DNA of 26,169 nucleotides, from the IMG/VR virus record IMGVR_UViG_3300017962_000096, positions 1 through 26,169 of that record. The stretch is one strand, 5' to 3'. Shown piece after piece: positions 1-7,684 of this stretch. The number at the start of each line of letters is the position of its first letter. Position 1 is the stretch's first letter. The stretch is from a virus. The notes beneath the pieces were generated by a model that saw nothing but the letters and a program-made list of their open reading frames with translations, did no database searches and had not been told where the DNA came from. The position numbers and the translations under genes are program-made.

Positions 1-693
1 ATTAGGGTGTTGTTCTTCAAACACGCCGCCGTCTTTAAAATCTGGATTAACAACCTCAAAGTTTAATTGTCTATTGTTGACACTAATTTTAAAAGGAAAA
101 CTAATAGGAGCATTTAATTGAGTTTGTATTTCATAAATGTCTGTTGGCACATCTGCTACTTTACCTGACTTTACAGGCGCACTATATCTATTACTACTGC
201 TCATCGCAGAATTTAATACTAATAAAAATTGCTCGTAACTGTCAGGATTATTTGCATCATCAAAGAAAATGTTTACATTGTTAAGATTATTACCAGCACT
301 GTCTGTAACAGTTTCTGATGTTCTAATAGAATCAACTTTTAATAGCCCGCTTGCACAAATATTTCTTCTTGGATTGTAGCCAAGCATTCTTGCAAGTTTA
401 AAAACAGAGTCGCGTCTTTCAGCAGTTTCTAAAAAGTTTTCTCTGCTGTTGAGATCCATTCTGAATGCCAGTGACTGGGATATAAACGCCAGCATTTCAA
501 TGATAGCAATAAACTCAGAACTTTCTGTGTAGTCGTTAAAGTTTTCAGGAAAGTTTGTTTTGATATAATCGACTAGAGCATTTTTAATGGTGTCAAAATC
601 ATACGCCTGGAAATCAACCTGGCTAAATGCTTTATATGCAACTTTCCAATCTTCTGCCGCAAATAAATTATTCTGTCTATTAACTAAAGCCAT
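1..693 (-). CDS. 6: Baseplate wedge subunit gp6 (N-terminal 231 residues, cut by window edge)
   Basis: The ATG lies at 693-691 and the frame stays open to base 1, so the C-terminal part is missing. The protein begins MALVNRQNNLFAAEDWKVAY and continues with segments such as NFPENFNDYTESSEFIAI and ETAERRDSVFKLARMLGY, which I recognise as the N-terminal domain of gp6 from marine T4-like phages. In T4, gp6 dimers link neighbouring wedges into the baseplate ring and belong to the gp25-gp6-gp53 core bundle that drives sheath contraction. The gene follows gp25 on the same strand; the gp25 stop codon (698-696) is 2 bases before this ATG, so the two are probably translationally coupled and expressed late. 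Identification is from remembered family sequence, and the N-terminal match is strong. Confidence 0.93.
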   Translation of the reverse strand, partial: MALVNRQNNLFAAEDWKVAYKAFSQVDFQAYDFDTIKNALVDYIKTNFPENFNDYTESSEFIAIIEMLAFISQSLAFRMDLNSRENFLETAERRDSVFKLARMLGYNPRRNICASGLLKVDSIRTSETVTDSAGNNLNNVNIFFDDANNPDSYEQFLLVLNSAMSSSNRYSAPVKSGKVADVPTDIYEIQTQLNAPISFPFKISVNNRQLNFEVVNPDFKDGGVFEEQHPN

Positions 694-695
694 TT

Positions 696-1058
696 TTAAT
701 TCTCTCTTGTAAACTCAAGATACAGTGCATCTTCTGCGTTTAAGTAAACAAAGTTTAATGCTACTTCTACTCTAATAGAATGGTCAGTTCGTAGCATCTT
801 AATATCTCGCAATTCAACTCTTGTTTCTTTTTCTATAATTCTTTCTATATCTTCTCTAATTTCATTATCTGTAACTAGATCCTCAGGATTCATTAGCAAG
901 TCATGAACAATACAACCAAAATCCGGTCTCATTACTCGCTCGCCTTTCTTGGTGTAAAATTCATTCAGTAGATCTCTTTTCACCAATTCTATATCTGTAA
1001 GAGTATATGGTGCCCTAATATTGTCTACTGTATTGAATCCTTTGAATACTGTTGCCAT
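696..1058 (-). CDS. 25: Baseplate wedge subunit gp25
   Basis: This gene encodes a 120-aa gp25 when started at the ATG at 1058-1056 (MATVFKGFNTVDN). A longer reading from 1079 adds seven residues (MIMINTC), but those codons coincide with a late-promoter core (GATAAATA, 1071-1064), so the shorter start is preferred. The segment RPDFGCIVHDLLMNP is the gp25/lysozyme-like baseplate motif (R-P-x-F-G) shared with the gp25-like proteins of contractile injection systems. gp25 sits in the wedge core next to gp6 and gp53 and helps start sheath polymerisation. It is the first gene of a leftward late unit with gp6 downstream. No Shine-Dalgarno sequence is visible before either start, and the promoter position suggests a leaderless mRNA (see findings). 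Confidence 0.92.
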   Translation of the reverse strand: MATVFKGFNTVDNIRAPYTLTDIELVKRDLLNEFYTKKGERVMRPDFGCIVHDLLMNPEDLVTDNEIREDIERIIEKETRVELRDIKMLRTDHSIRVEVALNFVYLNAEDALYLEFTREN

Positions 1059-1063
1059 ACAAG

Positions 1064-1071
1064 TATTTATC
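1064..1071 (-). promoter_or_regulatory. Late promoter core for gp25-gp6
   Basis: On the minus strand the sequence reads GATAAATA, one base from the T4 late core TATAAATA. It is followed by CTTGT and then the ATG of gp25. Using the T4 convention (core at -13 to -6), +1 falls on the A of that ATG. The same core precedes several other late genes in the window. No -35 element is visible, as expected for gp55-dependent promoters. Confidence 0.6.
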
Positions 1072-1109
1072 ATAATCATTAACTATAGTTTTAATTAAAG
1101 AAAAAGTGG

Positions 1110-1137
1110 TTGACAGGGCGTAAAAAGTGTGTATAAT
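1110..1137 (+). promoter_or_regulatory. Sigma70-type (early) promoter for the hydrolase island
   Basis: TTGACA (1110-1115) and TATAAT (1132-1137) are both perfect consensus hexamers, separated by 16 bp. The bases just before the -10 are GTGTG, closely resembling the promoter at 8724-8751. It lies about 55 bp upstream of the ATG at 1193 and should be read by unmodified host RNA polymerase, so the three-gene island is probably expressed early. Confidence 0.85.
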
Positions 1138-1192
1138 AAGCAATGTTGTAGTAAATACAACTGTTATTTTTACTAACAAGAGGAACAATTAA

Positions 1193-1444
1193 ATGTTCAA
1201 GATCAAAAATGAGTTTGATCGTATTTGTGTGTTAGCCGATGTTGCTAACAAAAAACTTAACTTTAAGAGGTTCCATACAATGTCTGCTACCAAGCAGAAG
1301 TATGCACAGTTTGGAATCTATGATAGTGTTAACAAAAAGTTTGTTCTTTTTGACACTATTTACTTTGCAGGTCACTATGGCTACGATAAACATGTTAAGC
1401 CACAGGAATTTGTAGAGATGGAGAAACTTATCAAGAATGTCTAA
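1193..1444 (+). CDS. Unknown 83-aa protein
   Basis: I do not recognise this protein. It is small, basic and aromatic-rich (FKIKNEFDRICVLADVANKK at the N-terminus; YFAGHYGYDKHVKP near the C-terminus), with no signal peptide, membrane segment or cysteine pair. The ATG at 1193 is preceded by AAGAGGAACAATTAA, a plausible ribosome-binding site, and lies about 55 bp downstream of a strong sigma70-type promoter. Its 3' end overlaps the start of the hydrolase gene by 8 bases, so the two are likely translationally coupled. Early expression and small size are typical of phage accessory or host-takeover genes, but no function can be assigned. Confidence 0.8.
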   Translation: MFKIKNEFDRICVLADVANKKLNFKRFHTMSATKQKYAQFGIYDSVNKKFVLFDTIYFAGHYGYDKHVKPQEFVEMEKLIKNV

Positions 1445-2069
1445 AATCTTATATCTACATGGTGCTAATGCTTCGCCTGATAATTTTAATTATTATAAAT
1501 TAATTTTGCCAAAACATGACAGCATAGCACCTATGTATGATATGGATGAAGATCCTTTTGATGTTGTGGACTCTGTGACTAGAAAGGTCCGCCGTGAACT
1601 AGGTGATGAACCTATCACGGTGGTCGGCCACAGTTTTGGCGGATTAATTGGTGCTTGGTATAGTGCCATTAATCCCAGCCAAGTTAAACACCTAGTTACT
1701 ATTGCTACACCGTGGCAAGGCACACCTGTTGCTAGAATTTTTGGTTATTTTTTTAGAAACTCGAAAATGTTCCAAAACACTAGGCCAGGTGCTGATGTTT
1801 TAAATTTACTGCAATCTAAAAAGTTTAACGGTATGCATACTAACATTGTTTGTACTCGAGGTGGCAATCCTGTTGCCGGTATGGGCAGTCAAGCCAATGA
1901 CGGCATGGTAAGTGTTAGTAGCCAAAGTGCTACACCGCCTCTATTCAAAAACAGCGAAAATTTCTTTATTGAGGCTGGACATAGCGGAATTTTGTTAAAT
2001 AATACTGCAACAGAGTTATTAACTAAATGTATATTCGAGGAAAATTGTGAGCCAAAATCTCAATCTTAA
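1437..2069 (+). CDS. Alpha/beta hydrolase (lipase/esterase-like)
   Basis: A 210-aa alpha/beta-hydrolase-fold protein. Visible features in order: an N-terminal strand and oxyanion-hole loop YLHGANAS (H8-G9), the nucleophile elbow GHSFGG with Ser66, the segment IATPWQGTPVA typical of lipase/PGAP1-like members, a probable catalytic Asp155 in NDGMVS, and His182 in AGHSGIL. Spacing and order (Ser, Asp, His) fit an intact catalytic triad. No signal peptide or membrane segment is seen, so it probably acts in the cytoplasm of the infected cell or is packaged. The substrate cannot be deduced; lipid esters, thioesters or peptides are all possible. It overlaps the preceding gene by 8 bases and the next by 23, so all three are probably one early operon. 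It is not part of the T4 core set, hence an auxiliary gene lodged between baseplate operons. Confidence 0.85.
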   Translation: MSKILYLHGANASPDNFNYYKLILPKHDSIAPMYDMDEDPFDVVDSVTRKVRRELGDEPITVVGHSFGGLIGAWYSAINPSQVKHLVTIATPWQGTPVARIFGYFFRNSKMFQNTRPGADVLNLLQSKKFNGMHTNIVCTRGGNPVAGMGSQANDGMVSVSSQSATPPLFKNSENFFIEAGHSGILLNNTATELLTKCIFEENCEPKSQS

Positions 2070-2247
2070 CAACACACTGGAAGAAGAACTACGACTAGAA
2101 CTTTGTGATCAACTTAAACTTATACATGCTTTAAAAGCAGAAATAGATATGCTTAAAAGAAGTGTTGCGGAAGAACAAGATCAGAAATACAGAGCGTATG
2201 TGAAAATTTCAGATTTACAAAGACTTTTAAATAGCAAAGAGCTTTAA
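2047..2247 (+). CDS. Small coiled-coil protein, unknown function
   Basis: A 66-aa protein starting at GTG (2047-2049), 23 bases inside the end of the hydrolase gene. Most of it (about residues 10-62) is a predicted charged alpha helix with leucine/isoleucine heptad spacing, for example LCDQLKLIHALKAEIDMLKR, which suggests a dimeric coiled coil. I do not recognise a family. The start rests on the overlap arrangement rather than on a strong Shine-Dalgarno sequence. Its TAA stop (2245-2247) shares the palindrome TTAA with the stop of the convergent gp5 gene, so the two genes meet with no spacer. Confidence 0.65.
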   Translation: MSQNLNLNNTLEEELRLELCDQLKLIHALKAEIDMLKRSVAEEQDQKYRAYVKISDLQRLLNSKEL

Positions 2248-4853
2248 GCAGATCCTGAATCTGTAGTCGATCCAGTATTGTTTGGGTTGTACGGTGTTGC
2301 AGGTGTTGCACTGAAACCTAAAACACTATTTCTCATGTTTCTTAAATCTAATGCTTGTTGTTGCCAAGAAACATTTCTATCACCATAATCAGGTAAAGGT
2401 ATATAATCAGGAGTTTGAAATAACTCTCCTTCGAATAATCTACGATAATAAAAGTCTGGCCTTTGTTGAGGTGTCGACCCGTTAACACTTGGGCCGTATG
2501 AAAATTCAAGCATTGCTTTTGGAACTTTTTGAAAATCGCCTGCGTTTGTAAGTGCTAATGCTTTACTACCTGCTAATCCAGTGTTGCCATCCGTTCCTTG
2601 GACTCCAATGTGCATAGCCATGCTGGTTAAAGCGGCTACTTGGTTATCGGATACTAAAAGTTCAGTGCCGTCAGGTTTGACTGGACTAATTAAAGATCTC
2701 ACTTCTGTTGATGTTGCGGCAAAGTCTGCTCTAATTAATTGTATGTTTTGACTGTCTGTTAAATGTTCAGCATTTGTAAAGTCATTTATACTTATGCCAG
2801 ACTGTTTATCCATATAAGTCACAATACCAACATTTTCTACTTTACTAACACCCATTAAGTCATAAGATTTTTTTATATCAGCAGGATCGGTATCTGCTGA
2901 GAGAGCATTTAACTTTTTAACTTTGTCCCTAAGAACTGCAACATCAGCATTGCTTGAACTAAGTCGTTCTCCTTGTGGACCTAGTGCGATCTGTTTTAAG
3001 TCTGCGTCTAAACCATTTAATCTTGTGGTTGAGCCTATTAATAATGCCTTATCTGGTGTAAGTGTAGCACTTCTAACTGCTGGTATAGAAGTTGCCAATG
3101 CTTTTGCTATGTTTGGAGATACTAACGATCTATTTAAATTTTTATTCTGTGCCCTAGTCCAATTACTGGGAACTTGCACTGCTGGATTATACATTGGATT
3201 ATTAAACCCTTGGTAACTTACACCTTGCTGAAAACCGGATGGACTATTTAATGATGCTGGTATTGGATTACCGTTTGAGTCCGCTGTTCCTGATGATGCT
3301 ACTGGTTGTCCGTTTGCGGCCGCTGGATTTGATGGTTGCGATCCTGGTGCACCACTTGTTCTTGGGTCGCCCATTGCATGGCCTCCCCATGGTTCAGCCG
3401 TCATAAATTCTGTTACAATACTTACAACTGATGGTGCTGTGCCATCTCTAACACCACCTGTTGGCAAAACATTATCACTATCTTTCTCGTACGGTATTTC
3501 TCCAACAGGTTGATCTAAAAATGTTCTTGTTAGCAAGCCGCCTATTGTTGTTGCATCTGATGCATCATTTGCACTTCCACCACCACTGTTCATTAAAACT
3601 TTACTGGCTTTTTCTACAATGTTTCCGCCACTTTCTATAACAACATCACCGCCTGCTTTTTCGCTGAGTTTATCATCAGTCTGTAAATTTATTGGTCCTG
3701 GTGTTTTTAAGTTTATAGCAGTTCCGGATTGCATGTTTGCTACACCTGCAGAATTTAAGTGTATATCGCCTGAGGCTGATGTTGCAAAGATACTTGCGGA
3801 CGATGCAAATCTTGTTTCTAGTTGTGATTCAAATAAAAGATTGCCGCCAATGCCTGTAGGCGGTGAACCAAGTTCTGATGATCCAGCATATTCATCAGTG
3901 TAATCACCTGCCGCTTTCATAAGTATGTCTTGGCCTGCTTCAATGTTAATATTTTTATCTGCTCTCAGATTAAAATCGCCTTTTGTTCTAAAGTGTATGC
4001 CTGCTTCTGCATACAGATGTACAGCACCTTTTTGATCAAATTCTAACCAAACTTTACCGTTGTTAGTAATAAAGTACATGATATTTTCACTGTCATCCAT
4101 TAAAATTTGATGGCCTTTTGCAGTTCTCAATCTAATGTTTCTACTTTGTAAACTGTCGTCCATTATAAATTGATGTCCGCCAGTTCTATAATTTGGTTTA
4201 ATTGGATCTCTAGGACCGGGAGTTAATATACCAAATACTTCACTTGGAGATTCTCTTCTTGCACCACTAGTAGATACACCTCTTACGGTATCGTACATCA
4301 AACCTTGTTTAACAATACCTTCTGCTAATGTATGTGCAATAGGCCTTACAACATCATTAAATGTTTGTTGCGATGTTTTTTTGTTTCTTTCTAATGACGG
4401 TAGCAACTCACTGCCTACCTGGAATGTAGCACTGCCAGGCATGCCCGGTACCATATGATTATGTCTATCATGGAACAAACAACTTATGATAATAGGAAAC
4501 TTCATGTTACCATCACCAAAGGCTACAAGCACATGTGTTCCTATATCTGGTGGTATCATCCACATACCATATGTTTGACTTGTTTGTTCAGGGTTTTCTA
4601 AATCTGCACCAACTGCTTGTGGGTCTGTTGTTCCAGCAAACGGTGAGCTCCAAATTGCTTCAAAGTATCCTGTTTTGGTTTGGCTGTCTTGAGATAATGC
4701 AGGAACAAATACTTGTAATCGTCCTGTTCTGCTAACATCCACAGTAGATATAACTTCGCCCATAAAAATTCCGTAGGTAGGATCTTTAAGTTCCTGTATT
4801 TTTTGCCTAGGATTCTTATTGCTCTGTTTATTTAAATTTGCGTTGTAACCCAT
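2244..4853 (-). CDS. 5: Baseplate hub spike gp5 with C-terminal lysozyme-like domain
   Basis: An 869-aa gp5-type spike protein. Residues about 25-135 form an OB-fold (YGIFMGEVISTVD, RTGRLQVFVP, IPPDIGTHVLVAFGDGN). Residues about 225-425 are beta-helix repeats of VgrG/gp5 type (IRLRTAKGHQILMDD, INIEAGQDILMKAAGDY). A Gly/Pro/Ser-rich linker follows (about 485-560). Residues about 664-815 resemble a GH24 (T4-type) lysozyme: E673, D682 and S688 have the same spacing as T4 lysozyme E11, D20 and T26, and SDNQVAALTSMAMHIGV, LTNAGDFQKVPKAML and RPDFYYRRLFEGELF match the C-terminal lobe. In T4 gp5 the lysozyme lies between OB-fold and needle; here it follows the needle. The protein would puncture the envelope and locally digest peptidoglycan. 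It is last in a leftward late operon, one base beyond gp27-like. Confidence 0.88.
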   Translation of the reverse strand: MGYNANLNKQSNKNPRQKIQELKDPTYGIFMGEVISTVDVSRTGRLQVFVPALSQDSQTKTGYFEAIWSSPFAGTTDPQAVGADLENPEQTSQTYGMWMIPPDIGTHVLVAFGDGNMKFPIIISCLFHDRHNHMVPGMPGSATFQVGSELLPSLERNKKTSQQTFNDVVRPIAHTLAEGIVKQGLMYDTVRGVSTSGARRESPSEVFGILTPGPRDPIKPNYRTGGHQFIMDDSLQSRNIRLRTAKGHQILMDDSENIMYFITNNGKVWLEFDQKGAVHLYAEAGIHFRTKGDFNLRADKNINIEAGQDILMKAAGDYTDEYAGSSELGSPPTGIGGNLLFESQLETRFASSASIFATSASGDIHLNSAGVANMQSGTAINLKTPGPINLQTDDKLSEKAGGDVVIESGGNIVEKASKVLMNSGGGSANDASDATTIGGLLTRTFLDQPVGEIPYEKDSDNVLPTGGVRDGTAPSVVSIVTEFMTAEPWGGHAMGDPRTSGAPGSQPSNPAAANGQPVASSGTADSNGNPIPASLNSPSGFQQGVSYQGFNNPMYNPAVQVPSNWTRAQNKNLNRSLVSPNIAKALATSIPAVRSATLTPDKALLIGSTTRLNGLDADLKQIALGPQGERLSSSNADVAVLRDKVKKLNALSADTDPADIKKSYDLMGVSKVENVGIVTYMDKQSGISINDFTNAEHLTDSQNIQLIRADFAATSTEVRSLISPVKPDGTELLVSDNQVAALTSMAMHIGVQGTDGNTGLAGSKALALTNAGDFQKVPKAMLEFSYGPSVNGSTPQQRPDFYYRRLFEGELFQTPDYIPLPDYGDRNVSWQQQALDLRNMRNSVLGFSATPATPYNPNNTGSTTDSGSA

Positions 4854-4854
4854 A

Positions 4855-7380
4855 TTACTCTTCTACTTGTGTTTGAGGTGGTGTTCTTTCTAACTGACTT
4901 AATCTGATAGGAGGCATTTTATTTAAATCCAGTTCCTGTCTAAATAATCCATTACTGAAACTGCTAACAACTTTTACTAGCCTATAACACCCACTCACAA
5001 AATAACTAGTTCCTTGTGGTTTCCAATAACCTGTATTTTCATCTTCGTCAGCAGTATTAAAATCAAACAGCCTTGGAGTCTGTAAATCAAATAGTATATA
5101 GTTCTCATCAATGTCATACACAGCATTATTAGGATTAGATTTTTTCTCTTTAACTGGACCAGCCAAATATCTAACAACTTCTGCACCTGTATTAGTTGGT
5201 CCTAAGTACCATGGATCACCTTTTATACCTAAATCTAATGTTACTAGAAAATCAGTTGCACCATGTGCTTGCATGAGATATCCAAATATTGTGTTTTTAG
5301 GACTACCATCAAATGTTGCACTTTCTGTTGGGTTGGTTACCATTCCCTGGAAGTTACTGCTTTGTACATTGTCTCCTGCTTCGTCTGGGTTAGGATTATT
5401 AACATCAAAACTATCACCGTCTTCCTGTGCTCTCGCAAAAGAACGACGAAGGTCTGCAACTTGCTGTCTTGCGCCTGCTAAAGATACTGCATTATCCATA
5501 TTATCTCTTAAAGTTGCGCCTGAAATTATATCTTCACTATATTGATAACCACTTGGCTCGTTTAAATAATCGCCGCCATCGATTTGCTCGTAACTATCAC
5601 TGGTTGTGTATTTTGCTTGTTGCTGTTGAGCATTATTAATTGCTTGATTAAATTGGCTATCTGCTAAAACTGTTGCTAATATTCGTGCGTTAGTTCCTGA
5701 CCTATTTTCAAGTATATCAGCAACATCTGCTGAACTAAAACCTAATAATGACCCTAATGCTGTGATATCATCATCTCCTAGATTTTTCTTAATATCGTTT
5801 AATGCTTTTCTCTGTTCTTCTTCTTTTTTCTGAGAGGCTTGTTGATCAGCGGCTCGTTGCTCTTCTGGTGAAAGATTACTGGCCAGTGTTTGCGATTGCG
5901 TTGTGCTAAATTCGCCTACTGCTCCACCCGCAGGCGCTAACAATAATGAATGTCCTGCATTATATTGTATCCTACAATCTGTAATTTGATCGTTCCTGCC
6001 AGAGTATATGTAGTGATATGATTTCATTATTGTTTCTCTCATACCATCAAATCTTTGCTGGGTTTCTTGTGCTGTTAAATTTCTATTTTCTTCTGGGTGA
6101 AATTGTATATGATCACCTGAAGGTCTATACACAGTTGGCTGATATGTTACTTTTTTAGCATAAGTATTACGCAATGGATCGTATCCTAAAAATTCCCAGC
6201 CTGCTTGTATCTTGTACCATTTGGTAAATGTTTTTCCTCTGTCAAGAATTTTTTCACCTTCTGTGTCGTCTGGGTTTTGTGTTCTAGTAAGTTCGTTAAA
6301 GAAATCATCATTCATACTTAAAATTGTTAAAAACACAGTATCTAATGTAACACCTTCTCTGAATGTTATTTGATCTCCTTCTACTTCAACATCTAATTCA
6401 CCAATGTCTCTTACATTTAACAATCCAACTCCTAACTGATCTCTGTACTCTCCGGGTGTTAAATTTAACAATTCTGGATTCATTATTCTATTAACTGCTT
6501 CTGATCTTTTAGCATTATTAGTAACCAATCGTTCGTCTGCAATATAGTAACCCTCGCCTCGAGCTGAACTTAATAAACCATCTAGATCAAAATCAATTTC
6601 ATCTTTGATACTGTAAGTAGTGTTATGTGTTTCTCTATAATCTGATAAATGTTCTCTTAAAGCATCGATGTGTTCTGTTATTGTGCTACCAGTTGTAGTA
6701 ATAGTTGCTGGCAGTCTAAAAAATACATCATTGTATGCTAGGCCATCTTCAGATACACATGAAACTTGATAACTACTACCTTTTTCATCTATCTCTAATT
6801 CTATGGTGCTTAAAATTAATCTATATCTAAATGGCCCTTGGATTGTTACAGGATAACCTGCACCGTCACCGGTATCGTCGTCACCTGGTGTATATCCTTT
6901 AAAATTTATTTCCAAAAATAAAGGAACATCGTTTGCAAAAGCAGGCGCACCTAATTGTACTTTTGCAGAAATTATTTGATCTAAAAATGTTGCGGCGCCT
7001 GGTTGTATGATTTCAAAATTTACTGTGGTAGTATGAGGCTTGCCGCCTTGGTCAGCAACATTAACAATTTCTATGTTGTCTATTTGATTACCTGTTGTGC
7101 TTGTTTGTGCAAGAATAACTGTTTGCTCTGGCGGTGCTATATACCAGCCGTGCATGTATCCGCCTTTGGTTCCTCCACCAGGCAAATCAGATCTTGCATC
7201 TATACCTGATTGAAATGTTGGATCGTTTGCGTATTGTCCTAAATCTACAGTAGGTGGTATCATGTATAACCTTGCTGTGTATGCAACATTATCGAAGTAA
7301 TCTAAAATATTATCATAGACTGTGCCCACATAAGGATCATGTGTTGCATTTTCCTGTTCTGGCTTAGGATCGTTTACCAT
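4855..7380 (-). CDS. Large baseplate hub protein, gp27-like (probable)
   Basis: An 841-aa structural protein between gp5 and gp53. The N-terminal ~260 residues look like a beta-rich hub domain (MIPPTVDLGQY, GWYIAPPEQTVILAQTSTT, FLEINFKGYTPGDDD). Residues about 500-545 are a Gln/Glu/Lys-rich segment probably forming a coiled coil. The C-terminus has GCYRLVKVVSSFSNGLFRQE (about 797-816), resembling the closing motif of phage hub proteins of the gp27/gpD class, where a strand pair completes the hub domain. T4 gp27 has 391 residues, so this version is more than twice as long. Position next to gp5, its direct partner in T4, supports the assignment. It starts 4 bases after the gp53 stop. The alternative is a marine T4-like virion protein with no T4 counterpart; I rate the gp27 link at about even or slightly better. 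Confidence 0.6.
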   Translation of the reverse strand: MVNDPKPEQENATHDPYVGTVYDNILDYFDNVAYTARLYMIPPTVDLGQYANDPTFQSGIDARSDLPGGGTKGGYMHGWYIAPPEQTVILAQTSTTGNQIDNIEIVNVADQGGKPHTTTVNFEIIQPGAATFLDQIISAKVQLGAPAFANDVPLFLEINFKGYTPGDDDTGDGAGYPVTIQGPFRYRLILSTIELEIDEKGSSYQVSCVSEDGLAYNDVFFRLPATITTTGSTITEHIDALREHLSDYRETHNTTYSIKDEIDFDLDGLLSSARGEGYYIADERLVTNNAKRSEAVNRIMNPELLNLTPGEYRDQLGVGLLNVRDIGELDVEVEGDQITFREGVTLDTVFLTILSMNDDFFNELTRTQNPDDTEGEKILDRGKTFTKWYKIQAGWEFLGYDPLRNTYAKKVTYQPTVYRPSGDHIQFHPEENRNLTAQETQQRFDGMRETIMKSYHYIYSGRNDQITDCRIQYNAGHSLLLAPAGGAVGEFSTTQSQTLASNLSPEEQRAADQQASQKKEEEQRKALNDIKKNLGDDDITALGSLLGFSSADVADILENRSGTNARILATVLADSQFNQAINNAQQQQAKYTTSDSYEQIDGGDYLNEPSGYQYSEDIISGATLRDNMDNAVSLAGARQQVADLRRSFARAQEDGDSFDVNNPNPDEAGDNVQSSNFQGMVTNPTESATFDGSPKNTIFGYLMQAHGATDFLVTLDLGIKGDPWYLGPTNTGAEVVRYLAGPVKEKKSNPNNAVYDIDENYILFDLQTPRLFDFNTADEDENTGYWKPQGTSYFVSGCYRLVKVVSSFSNGLFRQELDLNKMPPIRLSQLERTPPQTQVEE

Positions 7381-7384
7381 GTTA

Positions 7385-7684
7385 TCAACCTATAATAGTT
7401 TCTATAGTAGACATAGATGGTACTTTAATCTCAATTCCTTCTTTAAAATCTCTGAGGGGATCTTTGATAAGATCTGGGTTTCTAAGGGCAAAGACCCACC
7501 ATAGTCTACTGTTGTCATATAAAGCATCTGCTAATAAATCTGGCCTTCCGGCATAACCTCTTTCAATTGTGTAGGTTTTGTCGTTGACTGTTCTTGGAAT
7601 TTTTGGTAGGCTGTTTAAATCTAGGAATTGATCGAACACCCCAGCATTTTTTAAGAAACTGTCTCTTCTATGAAAATTAGCCAT
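7385..7684 (-). CDS. 53: Baseplate wedge subunit gp53
   Basis: A 99-aa protein with the gp53 signature: a basic N-terminus, PRTVNDKTYTIERGYAGRPD, then LLADALYDNSRLWWVFALRN and a terminal DPLRDFKEGIEIKVPS. This short fold (LysM-like at its end) pins gp6 dimers together in the wedge core. It is shorter than T4 gp53 (196 aa), as expected for the compact form seen in marine T4-like phages and in contractile injection systems. Its ATG shares one base with the TAA of gp48 (TAATG), a translational-coupling arrangement. It is second in the leftward operon gp48-gp53-gp27-like-gp5. Confidence 0.85.
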   Translation of the reverse strand: MANFHRRDSFLKNAGVFDQFLDLNSLPKIPRTVNDKTYTIERGYAGRPDLLADALYDNSRLWWVFALRNPDLIKDPLRDFKEGIEIKVPSMSTIETIIG

